A stretch of DNA of 64,000 bases from Methanococcus voltae (GCF_024807655.1 NZ_JANUCR010000003.1:186001-250000), one strand, 5' to 3'; positions 49,896-60,181 are shown, numbered from the stretch's first letter. The notes: generated by a model from the letters alone, not told the origin. Numbers and translations are program-made.

Positions 49896-50582
49896 ATGGC
49901 AAAAGTTAAGGAAAAATTTGATAACGTATTTGAATTAGATTTGGGCGATGGAATCAAGAGAATTGGTACAAAATCGTTAGTACATAATAAAAGGGTATAC
50001 GGCGAAAAATTAGTTAATATTAAAAATACCGAGTATAGGGTATGGAATCCGAATAAAAGTAAATTGGGAGCTTCCATTATTAATGGATTAAAAGAAATGC
50101 CGATTAAAAAAGGTAGTAAAGTTTTATACCTGGGAGCTTCTGCAGGTACAACACCTTCACACGTTGCAGACGTTGCGGAAAATTCGCCTGTTTATGCCGT
50201 TGAGTTTGCACCAAGAATTATGAGGGAGTTTGTTGAAAGTTGCGAAGGTAGGAAAAACCTATTTCCTATTTTAGGCGATGCAAACAAGCCAGAAGAATAC
50301 GCAAACATTGTGGAAAAGGTAGATGTAATATTTGAAGATGTTGCACAACCTAATCAAGCTGAAATATTGATTAAAAATGCTAAATGGTTCTTAAAAGAGG
50401 GCGGTTTTGGTATGATATCAATCAAAGCGAGAAGTGTTGACGTTACTGAAAATCCTAAAGTAATATTTGAAGCTCAAAAAGAAATTATGGAACAAAATGG
50501 TTTTACAATTATAGATGCTATTAACATTGAACCTTTCGAAAAAGACCACATTTTATTTGTTGGAATTTGGAATGGTCAATAA
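49896..50582 (+). CDS. flpA: Fibrillarin, rRNA/tRNA 2'-O-methyltransferase
   Basis: The 228-residue SAM-dependent methyltransferase is the catalytic subunit of archaeal C/D box ribonucleoproteins. Motifs are YLGASAGTTPSHVADVAENSPVYAVEFAPRIMREFV and IFEDVAQPNQAEIL, and the ending EPFEKDHILFVGIW. A GGTGG site precedes the ATG. It belongs to the nop5-flpA pair. A guide RNA of the kind it uses is encoded just downstream on the other strand. Confidence 0.96.
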   Translation: MAKVKEKFDNVFELDLGDGIKRIGTKSLVHNKRVYGEKLVNIKNTEYRVWNPNKSKLGASIINGLKEMPIKKGSKVLYLGASAGTTPSHVADVAENSPVYAVEFAPRIMREFVESCEGRKNLFPILGDANKPEEYANIVEKVDVIFEDVAQPNQAEILIKNAKWFLKEGGFGMISIKARSVDVTENPKVIFEAQKEIMEQNGFTIIDAINIEPFEKDHILFVGIWNGQ

Positions 50583-50688
50583 CTTAAATTATAATTACTT
50601 TTATTTTTATTTTTATTTTTAATTATTAAACTTATTTTTAAAATAGTATTTTTATATTATTATATTGTATTATATTATTATATAAAAA

Positions 50689-50750
50689 TAGGATTCAGCA
50701 TAGGTGTAATCATCATAAAATCAGATAACCCTCTTTTCATCACAATCCTA
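50689..50750 (-). ncRNA. C/D box sRNA (2'-O-methylation guide)
   Basis: Read on the minus strand, the element has every part of an archaeal C/D guide: terminal stem arm aatccta complement (taggatt), C box GTGATGA (50737-50743), a 12-nt guide, D' box CTGA (50721-50724), a 4-nt spacer, C' box ATGATGA (50710-50716), an 11-nt guide UUACACCUAUG, D box CTGA (50695-50698) and the second 7-base stem arm, fully complementary to the first. All spacings are standard. The guide bases should direct methylation opposite position 5 upstream of each D/D' box; the targets were not determined. It lies 107 bases beyond the fibrillarin stop on the opposite strand. Confidence 0.88.
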
Positions 50751-50824
50751 ATCAAATCTTATTTAAACCTATTATTATATAATATTATCCATTAGATAAC
50801 GATAACAAACTACGTAGGGATAGT

Positions 50825-51664
50825 ATGGAAAATACTAAAAATAACATTGTTAAAAGTAATAAGCCTAATAAATGTAATAAAACAAGCCGTATGGAAAGAT
50901 ACAATAATTTAGACAAAGAAATTAAAGATACTATCACATTACGAGATGCTTATTCCTGGGATGAAGAAAAAGGATTGCAAAATAAAAAAGATATAGTAGT
51001 AGTTGAACAAATTTGCGAATTTTATAAAAATGATGAATTTAAAGGTAAAGTTTTAGCATCACCTCACGGATTAAAGGAATTATTGGTGGGGCACATTATA
51101 AGTGAAGGGAATTTTAAAAAAGATGAATCAATTACAGAGATTAAAATAATTGAAGAAAATGAAAAAATAATTAAATTAAAATTATATATGGAAAATAAAC
51201 AATTTACTAATGAAAATAATAAAATAATTGAAGAAAATGAAGATAATGACTTAAATTTAAAATTAAGTACTGTAAAAAAGATTATGGTACAAATGCCGAC
51301 TATGTCAAATATTTGGGAGTTAACCGGTGGCGTACACTGGGCAGGTTTATTCGATATGGAAGGAAATAAACTAATATACTATGAAGATATCGGTCGCCAT
51401 AATGCGATTGATAAGGTTATTGGATATGCAAAACTAAATAATTTGGACATTTCTAAGTGCATAATCGTTTCAAGTGGAAGACAACCTACGGCAATGGTTA
51501 AAAAGGTTATAAACGCAGGCTGTAGGGTCATAATTACAAAATCACCGTCTACAAATCACGGGATAGACCTTGCAAATAAAGAAAAAATAGTATTATTGTG
51601 TTTTGCGAGAATTAATAGATTTATGGTTTACAGTGGTTTAGAATATATAAATTTTGAAGAATAA
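50825..51664 (+). CDS. fdhD: Formate dehydrogenase accessory sulfurtransferase FdhD
   Basis: The 279-residue protein fits FdhD, which transfers sulfur to the Mo/W-bis-PGD cofactor of formate dehydrogenase. Key signatures are ASPHGLKELLVGHIISEG, LTGGVHWAGLFDMEGN and YEDIGRHNAIDKVIGYA, then IVSSGRQPTAMVKKVINAG. A CxxC pair that is important in bacterial FdhD is not visible between residues 95 and 150; that region is an Asn/Glu-rich stretch. It is ~41 kb from fdhAB. The start has an AGGG site. Confidence 0.9.
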   Translation: MENTKNNIVKSNKPNKCNKTSRMERYNNLDKEIKDTITLRDAYSWDEEKGLQNKKDIVVVEQICEFYKNDEFKGKVLASPHGLKELLVGHIISEGNFKKDESITEIKIIEENEKIIKLKLYMENKQFTNENNKIIEENEDNDLNLKLSTVKKIMVQMPTMSNIWELTGGVHWAGLFDMEGNKLIYYEDIGRHNAIDKVIGYAKLNNLDISKCIIVSSGRQPTAMVKKVINAGCRVIITKSPSTNHGIDLANKEKIVLLCFARINRFMVYSGLEYINFEE

Positions 51665-51768
51665 ATAATGAATAAAAAATATAATAAACAAAAAAATAAG
51701 TAATTGTTTTATTAGTTTATTTTTTATTCTTTTTTATTAGCTATTTTATTTTTTATTAGTTTATTATT

Positions 51769-52788
51769 TTATTTTAAACTTATTTTCTCATTTTTAGAAT
51801 TTTCTTTTAATTTAGACTTCCGAACTAATCTCGACAAAGCATAATTAGATAAATCATAATTATTAGCCAATTCCTGAATAGTATGCTTAAATATTACGCT
51901 ATTACTACCATATTGTAATAGGTATTTTTCCAAAAATGAAACTCTGGAATATGTAATATCAGGGTACTTTTTAGTAATTTCATAAATTGCATTCAAAGCA
52001 GAATTTCGAATTATTGTACTCCTCGAACAAGATAACTCCAATAATCTATCAAAATTGCTGGAAATATTATCTCTTCCAGAATTCTGAATACTTGAAATTT
52101 TACATACTAAATCCATAGGGTCTAATTCTTCAAAATCAGTGTGTAATGAATTTAAATCTACTTTTTGAGAGGATATCTTTTCCTTTTCAATTATCCTATT
52201 TAATTTATCTTTTGAAATTTCTATATTACTTGTTTCCGGGTTAATATCTTGAATATATTCAGAAATTTCTTTTAATTTTACAACCAAGGTAGATTGAGAT
52301 TCATTATCAATTATTTTCTTAAATTTTTCACGCAAAACTTCGTGTCCGTGTTCTACTTTTTTACCTTTAAATGTACCATAAGTCTTAATTATCTCATTAG
52401 TATATTCCCTAATCTCTAAATCAATTGTACCATTATGTAATGCAACTATTGACGACTCAAATTCAGGGTATGCTTCCGAATAGCTTTTTAAGAATATTTT
52501 TACACAAACTAATGTTGTAAGTACGACGTGTCTTTCAGGGTCCGCCAATAATCTTCGTATTGGGTTAATCAACGCTTTTTGATTAAAAGATTTATCTTTA
52601 ATTGCTAATTTTGTAAGCACGTGTATGGAATTAGCTCTAAGTTTAGAGACTTTAGATTTTAGCATTGCATATAATTCTTCTTGCAAAGATTCATCCAACT
52701 GTACTTGCTTTAGTGCTTCTGCAATAAGACCATCTTCGAGTAAAGTCCTAAATTTCCTATTTTTTGAAAATATATTTTCAAATATCAT
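51769..52788 (-). CDS. Unrecognised HEAT-like helical protein
   Basis: From the ATG at 52788 (GGTGG upstream; an earlier in-frame start adds six residues) the protein has 339 residues and no membrane segment. It is helical throughout, with HEAT/armadillo-like repeats (SKVSKLRANSIHVLTKLAIKD; HVVLTTLVCVKIFLKS; SCSRSTIIRNSALNAIYEITKK). Such repeats usually mediate protein or nucleic-acid contact. I know no specific function, and the neighbours (fdhD, a further unknown) give no hint. Confidence 0.55.
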   Translation of the reverse strand: MIFENIFSKNRKFRTLLEDGLIAEALKQVQLDESLQEELYAMLKSKVSKLRANSIHVLTKLAIKDKSFNQKALINPIRRLLADPERHVVLTTLVCVKIFLKSYSEAYPEFESSIVALHNGTIDLEIREYTNEIIKTYGTFKGKKVEHGHEVLREKFKKIIDNESQSTLVVKLKEISEYIQDINPETSNIEISKDKLNRIIEKEKISSQKVDLNSLHTDFEELDPMDLVCKISSIQNSGRDNISSNFDRLLELSCSRSTIIRNSALNAIYEITKKYPDITYSRVSFLEKYLLQYGSNSVIFKHTIQELANNYDLSNYALSRLVRKSKLKENSKNEKISLK

Positions 52789-53150
52789 TAAACCACCGTA
52801 TACCAAAGCCTATTGGGAACTTTATAACCTAAAAGGTTAATTTATTGCTCCGTATACTTCACTATCATATTTAGTATATTTCTAATTTCGATATACTTTT
52901 CAATATAAATCGCCACATATTATGTATATATAATATGTATGTAATATTAAACATATTATTTAATAGTTAGGTTAGTAAATATAATATATTAAATTTATTA
53001 TCAAATGTATTATTAGTTTTATTAATTATATTCTTATTAGTTTTATTATTAGTTTTATTACCAATACTATACATAATTTACATAATTTACATAATTTACA
53101 TAATTAAATAATTGTTAGTAAATTATTTGGCATTAAATATTATAATCCAT
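52789..53150. other. Intergenic region with short repeats
   Basis: It holds a small hairpin (taacct/aggtta around aaa, 52825-52839), which lies just before the helical-protein gene, and four copies of acataattt at 53071-53106. No gene was seen. Confidence 0.4.
53071..53106. repeat. 9-bp tandem repeat acataattt, four copies
   Basis: Exact head-to-tail copies in the spacer after an unrecognised gene. A slippage repeat with no evident role. Confidence 0.7.
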
Positions 53151-53657
53151 TTAATCAAATTCTGAGCTATTTGTTGGAGTTATTGAATATTTTAATTCCG
53201 AATTCTTTCTCATTAAGTCCATAAAAGATATGCTGTGTAATGGGTTTTTACTTGAGGTCAATATTTTCAAATCTGCGGTACATAAATCTACTGATTCTAA
53301 TTCTGTTTTTAAAGGAATTGCTCCATATTCCAATAAATTTTGCAATAATTCTTCCTGAATATCGATGCAGTCAGGTAAATTTCCAGAAATCTTTAATAAA
53401 TATGCGTTAAATACAAGGTCTATACAATCTAAGATGATTAAACCAGCGTTTTGTAATTGTTGGCATAAAAAGGTATAATCTTCTTGAGTAGCCTTTGTAA
53501 TAAATTTTACTTGGTAGTATTTATGATTTAAAATATTTGTAATTTTTAAATTGTAAAATTCTGTTGAATTACTGTTTGAAAGTATCCTTTTAAAATTTGA
53601 AAATGCTTCAAACTCACATACTGCTTTTGTGGAATAGTACTTCGGTACACTTGCCAT
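53151..53657 (-). CDS. Unrecognised 168-residue protein
   Basis: I recognise no family. It is a soluble protein with a good CGGTGG ribosome binding site and a full frame. Its first half (FNLKITNILNHKYYQVKFITKATQEDYTFLCQQLQNAGLIILDCIDLVFN) looks like an alpha-beta domain and its end is a flexible Ser/Asn-rich tail. The gene lies alone between two long AT spacers and is divergent from the histone gene. Confidence 0.55.
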   Translation of the reverse strand: MASVPKYYSTKAVCEFEAFSNFKRILSNSNSTEFYNLKITNILNHKYYQVKFITKATQEDYTFLCQQLQNAGLIILDCIDLVFNAYLLKISGNLPDCIDIQEELLQNLLEYGAIPLKTELESVDLCTADLKILTSSKNPLHSISFMDLMRKNSELKYSITPTNSSEFD

Positions 53658-54112
53658 TTAAACCACCGTCAACGTTTTAATACGCATATTGTTAATATTG
53701 AATAAATATAAAAATATATGGGAATATTCTATAATTTATAATTGAAATACTTTGAAATATATTGAAAACTTTAAGAATTAGATTAGTTAGGTTATATTAA
53801 CTTAAAAAATTAATTATAATAGTGGATTATATGCTTTTAAAGTATATATTATTTATTCTTTAATTTGAATTAAACAGACAATTTAAACATACAATTTAAA
53901 TGAGTGTTTAAAATTAGATAAAATAATTATAAACCCTTAATTCATCGAAATATAACATAAATAACATAGGTTTAAATAATTTAAAGGCATATGTAATATA
54001 AACGATTATAAAAATTACATTGTATTTTTGATGAATAAAATCATCTTTGTTAAAATTATAAAAGATTAATCGTAAATTAACTCTATTTTACAATAAATTA
54101 TGGGTGAATGTT
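53658..54112. other. Intergenic region before the histone gene
   Basis: About 450 bases of AT-rich sequence with no gene. It must contain the divergent promoters of the histone and the preceding gene. I could not name a single TATA box with confidence. Confidence 0.35.
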
Positions 54113-54412
54113 ATGATACCAAAAGGAACCGTTAAAAGAATTATGAAAGAAAACACTGATATGTACGTGTCTACAGAGTCCGTTGTTGCTTTAGTTGATA
54201 TTCTTCAAGAAATGATTATCACCACAACCAGAATCGCAGAAGAGAACGCTGCAAAGGATAAAAGAAAAACCATTAAAGCAAGAGACATTGAAGAATGTGA
54301 TGCTGAAAGATTAAAAGAAAAGATATTGCAAGTTTCTGAAAGAACAGAAAAAGTTAATATGTTAGCTAACGAAATATTACACGTTATTGCTTCAGAATTA
54401 GAAAGATACTAA
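54113..54412 (+). CDS. Archaeal histone with C-terminal extension (MJ1647 type)
   Basis: From the ATG at 54113 (GGGTGA just ahead; a GTG at 54104 is not needed) the protein is 99 residues long. The histone fold occupies about the first 68 residues (MIPKGTVKRIMKENTDMYVSTESVVALVDILQEMI, then KRKTIKARDIEECD). A C-terminal helix (AERLKEKILQVSERTEKVNMLANEILHVIASELERY) follows. It closely resembles M. jannaschii MJ1647, whose tail forms tetramers that bridge two DNA duplexes instead of wrapping them. It stands alone, with long spacers on both sides. Confidence 0.92.
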   Translation: MIPKGTVKRIMKENTDMYVSTESVVALVDILQEMIITTTRIAEENAAKDKRKTIKARDIEECDAERLKEKILQVSERTEKVNMLANEILHVIASELERY

Positions 54413-54699
54413 ATGAAGAATACTATAATATATTAAAAAGATATTAAACGTAATAACTTAAATTAAAATTAAATATTATCTCTAAAATAGTCAAATTAAA
54501 TATTATCGTAAATATTAGTTAAATACGATTTTAAATTGTTTTTAAAATATAAAATGTAATAATGTTATATTTTATATTTATTCAAATATTAATTTAACAT
54601 TATCATATTATTTTATTATTTATTATTATTATTATTTTATTCAAATTAATACAATAAATTATGTTATTTTTCATACCATATGCTTAAATATTTTATAAA

Positions 54700-55047
54700 T
54701 TATTTTCGTGAGTTGATTGTCCGATTAGGCACTTTATCAAAATTCCCAGGGAATTCGTTATAAGTACACTCCAAACATTTATTTTCTAATAAATCAACAT
54801 CTTGGTAAATACTTAGTGCATCTTTTCCCAAGTCTGTAATACTGTAATACACCTTTGGCAAATTTTTTTCAATATCTTCAGACCTTTTAGATACTAAACC
54901 TTTATAGTATAATTTATTTAAGTCTTCAGATAAATTACCTGTATTTATACCAGTATTTTTTGAGATTTCTCTAAAGTACAGTTCTTTTTCCCGTTCTAAG
55001 ATGTCCAGTATTTTCCTTACATTCTTTCTTGCCAATAATTTAATCAT
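54700..55047 (-). CDS. Winged-helix transcriptional regulator
   Basis: The 115-residue protein has an MarR/ArsR-like winged helix: ARKNVRKILDILEREKELYFREISKNTGINTGNLSEDLNKLYYKGLVSKRSEDIEKNLPKVYYSITDLGKDAL. A short tail with two cysteines (NKCLECTYNEF) could bind a metal or respond to redox. The ATG at 55047 is preferred over a TTG nine bases ahead. It is transcribed away from a possible small RNA locus on the plus strand, with which it may share a TATA-rich promoter region (55083-55096). Confidence 0.75.
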   Translation of the reverse strand: MIKLLARKNVRKILDILEREKELYFREISKNTGINTGNLSEDLNKLYYKGLVSKRSEDIEKNLPKVYYSITDLGKDALSIYQDVDLLENKCLECTYNEFPGNFDKVPNRTINSRK

Positions 55048-55111
55048 ACATACCAACTTCTATAAATGTTCTCTCCCGAATGTAAGAATATATATACAAT
55101 TAAACCGTGCT

Positions 55112-55300
55112 ATGCAACTTTTCGTAAGGAGGTAAAACTCGATAAGTTTAAAATATTTAAAAATTAATTGCCCACCTAACTATTAAAGCATATGCACAAG
55201 TACAAATGTATATATATCAAAAATTGATATATTATTCTCGAGTGTAAAATTACACTCATTACGTGAGATTGATATACTCCCCATTAGGGGATTTTTTTTC
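55112..55300 (+). ncRNA. Possible small RNA with three hairpins and T-tract
   Basis: A TATA-like aatatatatac at 55087-55097 is followed about 25 bases on by ccgtgctatgcaacttttcg, then aaggaggta without any start codon in range. Three hairpins follow: tatatcaa/ttgatata (55213-55231, loop aaa), gagtgtaa/ttacactc (55240-55257) and tcccc/gggga (55278-55291, loop atta). The last is followed by eight T and a T-rich tail, like a terminator. No coding frame exists. The strand and ends are inferred from the T-tract. Confidence 0.35.
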
Positions 55301-55312
55301 TTTTTTATTTTT
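55278..55312 (+). terminator. Terminator-like hairpin with T-tract
   Basis: The stem tcccc (55278-55282), loop atta and gggga (55287-55291) are followed by tttttttt, c, tttttt. This GC stem plus T-run stands out in AT-rich sequence and would end a plus-strand transcript. No plus-strand protein gene precedes it. Confidence 0.5.
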
Positions 55313-55554
55313 TAAGATATAGTTTTATTAATAATTATCTATTTGTGATACCACAATATAAAATTTATTTTAATATATATTAATAATACACTGTTTAAAC
55401 TTAATAAACATTGTAGACACTTTAGATACTATTAATAAATTTATTAATAAAGTTATTATTAATTTATCGCATCAATAACGTATTTTATACCATTGACTAA
55501 TTCAAACCTTAGGTACTATAATGATAAAATTATTTATTAAATTATATACGTTAT

Positions 55555-55606
55555 TGAAATATAATGTACTTATTCGTCAAATATCAAATAAGTACATTAT
55601 ATTTCA
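55555..55606. repeat. Perfect 20-bp inverted repeat with 12-nt loop
   Basis: The arm 55555-55574 (tgaaatataatgtacttatt) is exactly complementary to 55587-55606, with the loop cgtcaaatatca between. A perfect 20-bp stem is unlikely by chance even in this AT-rich DNA. It lies beyond the ehbD stop in a long spacer. It may be a hairpin at a transcript end, a protein site, or a mobile-element remnant. No transposase is near. Confidence 0.85.
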
Positions 55607-55764
55607 CTTCCCACTATATAATATATTTACCCTATAAGTAAAAATTAAACTAAGGTTAATCCATTAAATAATGTAAAATAAAAAAATGTATTATACAGAA
55701 TATAAAATTAATCCATAATACAAATATATGTTATAAGTTTAATTAAAAAAATAAAAATATAAAT

Positions 55765-56022
55765 TTATTCATCAATTCTTTGAGTTCTCTTTACAGTAAA
55801 CGCAAAGAAAGCTGGTAAAACTGCACCTCCTAATATAGCCTCGGTCACAGCTACATCAGGCGCAAGTAAACTACTAAATAAATATGCCAATCCTAAACCG
55901 CCTAAACCAGTTAAAACGACACATTTAATTAAATCTTTCTGTATTAATGCCCCAACGTATGACAATAATACCAAAAACATTATAAAAACATCTAATATAT
56001 TTATAATTCCTATGTTTACCAT
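55765..56022 (-). CDS. ehbD: Ehb energy-converting hydrogenase subunit D (MbhD-like membrane protein)
   Basis: The 85-residue protein has three hydrophobic helices (FIMFLVLLSYVGALIQ; CVVLTGLGGLGLAYLFSSLLAP; AILGGAVLPAFFAF). It contains the conserved sequence DVAVTEAILGGAVLPA typical of MbhD/DUF4040 subunits of membrane-bound hydrogenases and Mrp antiporters. Ehb couples ion flow to ferredoxin reduction for biosynthesis in methanogens. The gene is preceded by ehbC on the same strand. The remaining ehb genes are not in this window. The subunit letter is from memory and could differ. Confidence 0.75.
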   Translation of the reverse strand: MVNIGIINILDVFIMFLVLLSYVGALIQKDLIKCVVLTGLGGLGLAYLFSSLLAPDVAVTEAILGGAVLPAFFAFTVKRTQRIDE

Positions 56023-56058
56023 TTTTTCACGAACTACCCGTTTACATTTAATTAAAAA

Positions 56059-56118
56059 TTATTATTAGTATTATTATTAGTATTATTATTAGTATTATTA
56101 TTAGTATTATTATTAAAT
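56059..56118. repeat. 12-bp tandem repeat (attattattagt), five copies
   Basis: Nearly perfect copies in the gap between ehbC and ehbD. A slippage repeat of the kind seen elsewhere in this window. It might alter spacing between the two genes. Confidence 0.75.
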
Positions 56119-56171
56119 TTATTAATTATTACTTATTACTTATTAAATAGTAATTAATCAGTAAATATTCG

Positions 56172-56453
56172 TTAATTTGAAATTTCGTCATTATAATTGG
56201 CATTTGCAATCGCATGGGCTGAAAAAGGCGACAATATCAAATAAACTAGTGCTAAAAGTGGCTGGTTGAACATAAATAATATAACAATACAAGATATATC
56301 TACAATACCCACGATATGAAGTCTTGCATAAACTATATTTTTACTGATATCCCTTTGAGTCCAAAGTTTTATGGAAGCAATTAAAATACCTAAAGAAACC
56401 AAAGTTAAAACCAAATTTTGCAAAAAATCCCGTATTAACAAAAAATCGAACAT
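56172..56453 (-). CDS. ehbC: Ehb hydrogenase subunit C (MnhG-like membrane protein)
   Basis: The protein has 93 residues from the ATG at 56453 (GGGTGA overlaps a GTG four codons ahead). Three hydrophobic helices and the segment YARLHIVGIVDISCIVILF match the MnhG/MrpG-type subunit of ion-translocating hydrogenases (RLH-x-x-D pattern). It lies immediately upstream of the MbhD-like gene, as in known ehb/mbh orders, so a membrane arm of Ehb is split off here. The subunit name is inferred. Confidence 0.72.
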   Translation of the reverse strand: MFDFLLIRDFLQNLVLTLVSLGILIASIKLWTQRDISKNIVYARLHIVGIVDISCIVILFMFNQPLLALVYLILSPFSAHAIANANYNDEISN

Positions 56454-58247
<1,794 letters not shown>

Positions 58248-58483
58248 TCGATTAGTAAGTGTTAATTAATACTTAGCAATAATTATTAATTGATTAATTA
58301 ATTAGTTATTTTTTCAAAATTTAGTATTTTTCTTTTCTTTTTCTTTTTTAATAAACTATAATAGAGTATTAAAAATGTTATTACAAATGTTATTAAAAAT
58401 ATTATTACAATTTAATACATCTATTAATAGATAAATTTATATGTACAAATATATAAAATTATAATATAATTTGAAGCGATAAT

Positions 58484-60181
58484 ATGATTTTAGGAATTAA
58501 TGACGGGCATAATTCGAGCATTTCATTGTTTAATGATGGAAAAACTAAGAATAATCGAATAGAATATGCCATAAGCGAAGAAAGGATTACCCGAATAAAA
58601 AATATTCGAGGATTTCCCAAAAATTCAATAAATGCAATATTAAACTATTATGAAACTGAAATAACTGATAAAAAAAATAATTTTGATTTAATAACCGTCG
58701 GGGGCAAATTTAGAAAAAATAACCGGTTAAACAAATTAAAAGAATTTTCGGACAATCAAAACGCTCCATTATTATATTTTGACCATCATTTATGCCATAC
58801 TTCATTATATAAACTAAATTATGACTTTAAAAAAGGAAAAGAATATATGGTTATTACACTTGACGGTGCGGGCGATGGTTTATCTTCTACCGTGTCAATT
58901 GCAAAAAATAACAAAATAGATACGATTGCTCAAAGTGATAATATCAACTCCATAGGGGATATTTACGCTTCTTTTACTGAATTATTGGGTTTTAAACCTA
59001 TGGAAGATGAAGGTAAAGTAATGGGTTTAGCAGGCTATCAAATGGATTCCGAACATAACGAAACGTATGAAAAAATTCTTTCAAACGTTGAAAATAAGAT
59101 TATTGGATACAATACTAAAACTAAGACTTTTAAAAATTATTTGGGCGTAATAGGTAATCAATCAACCAAAGAATTAGAAAAATTGTTTAAACTGCAAGGC
59201 ATTTGCAATTTTAAAAATATGGATTTGAATAATAAAGTAATTATTTCAAAGATTATTCAAAGAAAATTGGAAGAAACTGTTAAATTAATGGTTGAAAACT
59301 TCGTAAAAGAGACGGGTATTAGTGATATCGTGCTTTCAGGCGGTGTTGCTCAAAATGTTAAGCTAAATATGGAAATAAGCGATATGGATTGTGTAAATTC
59401 TGTATATGTGCCCCCTTTTCCATCTGATGAAGGTTTGAGTATTGGTTCTTGCATATTAGCATCTTCAATTCATAATAAATCGGATATTGGACTTCAAAAT
59501 ACCTATTTGGGTAATGATATTGAAAATTCTAAAATTGATAATAACAATATTTATGAAAATAATATTAATAATATTAATAATAATAATAATATTAGTATTA
59601 ATAATCTATCTAAATTCAAAATTACAAATTTAGAAGAAAATGAAATACCTGATGTTATTGCTAATTTATTAATGAATAATAAAATAATTTGCGTTTGTAG
59701 GGGTCGTATGGAATTTGGACCTCGTGCTTTAGGGAATAGGAGCATTATAGCGTTGCCAACCCGTGAAAATGCTCAAAAAATTAATCGATTACTTAATAGG
59801 TATGAACATATGCCTTATGCACCAACCATATTATGGGAATACGCCTCGGAATATGTAAAAAACCCATTTTATAGCCCACATATGGCGTTTTTGTTTAAAA
59901 CCAAGGATAATTATGATAATAAATCGAATATAAATGGCGTTATACATCAAGATGGTACTACAAGACCTCAAATGTTAAAAAAAGAATATAATACAACGTA
60001 TTACGAAATTATTCGGTCATTAGGAGATAATTTTAGTTCAAATTCTCAATCTTGTTATTCAGTGCTAAATACAAGTTTTAACCTACACGGCGAACCTATT
60101 GTTTGCAGTTTAGACGATGCAGTTCACTCTTTTGTAGGCGATGCTTTACTATTAGGTAATTTATTAATTGAAAAATTGTAA
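58484..60181 (+). CDS. NodU/CmcH-family carbamoyltransferase
   Basis: The 565-residue protein has the carbamoyltransferase fold: N-terminal IGINDGHNSSISLF and DHHLCHTSLYKLN (metal-binding His residues), ITLDGAGDGLSSTVSIA, VLSGGVAQNVKLN, and a C-terminal domain with CRGRMEFGPRALGNRSI, as in TobZ/NodU. These enzymes use carbamoyl phosphate to carbamoylate a hydroxyl on sugars or antibiotics, so it may modify a surface glycan or a cofactor; the acceptor is unknown. A long Asn/Ile low-complexity insertion lies near residues 345-382 (NNNIYENNINNINNNNN). It is unlike HypF in domain content. Confidence 0.85.
   Translation: MILGINDGHNSSISLFNDGKTKNNRIEYAISEERITRIKNIRGFPKNSINAILNYYETEITDKKNNFDLITVGGKFRKNNRLNKLKEFSDNQNAPLLYFDHHLCHTSLYKLNYDFKKGKEYMVITLDGAGDGLSSTVSIAKNNKIDTIAQSDNINSIGDIYASFTELLGFKPMEDEGKVMGLAGYQMDSEHNETYEKILSNVENKIIGYNTKTKTFKNYLGVIGNQSTKELEKLFKLQGICNFKNMDLNNKVIISKIIQRKLEETVKLMVENFVKETGISDIVLSGGVAQNVKLNMEISDMDCVNSVYVPPFPSDEGLSIGSCILASSIHNKSDIGLQNTYLGNDIENSKIDNNNIYENNINNINNNNNISINNLSKFKITNLEENEIPDVIANLLMNNKIICVCRGRMEFGPRALGNRSIIALPTRENAQKINRLLNRYEHMPYAPTILWEYASEYVKNPFYSPHMAFLFKTKDNYDNKSNINGVIHQDGTTRPQMLKKEYNTTYYEIIRSLGDNFSSNSQSCYSVLNTSFNLHGEPIVCSLDDAVHSFVGDALLLGNLLIEKL

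Larger units (their letters stand above)
55048..55764. other. 717-base region with RNA-like structure and a long inverted repeat
   Basis: No protein gene was seen. It holds a possible small RNA at about 55112-55300 with three small hairpins and a T-tract. It also holds a perfect 20-bp inverted repeat at 55555-55606, described separately. Confidence 0.5.

Noticed and set aside
55127-55160. Short protein gene after AAGGAGGTA
   Set aside because: No ATG, GTG or TTG lies at a workable distance and the frame closes quickly.
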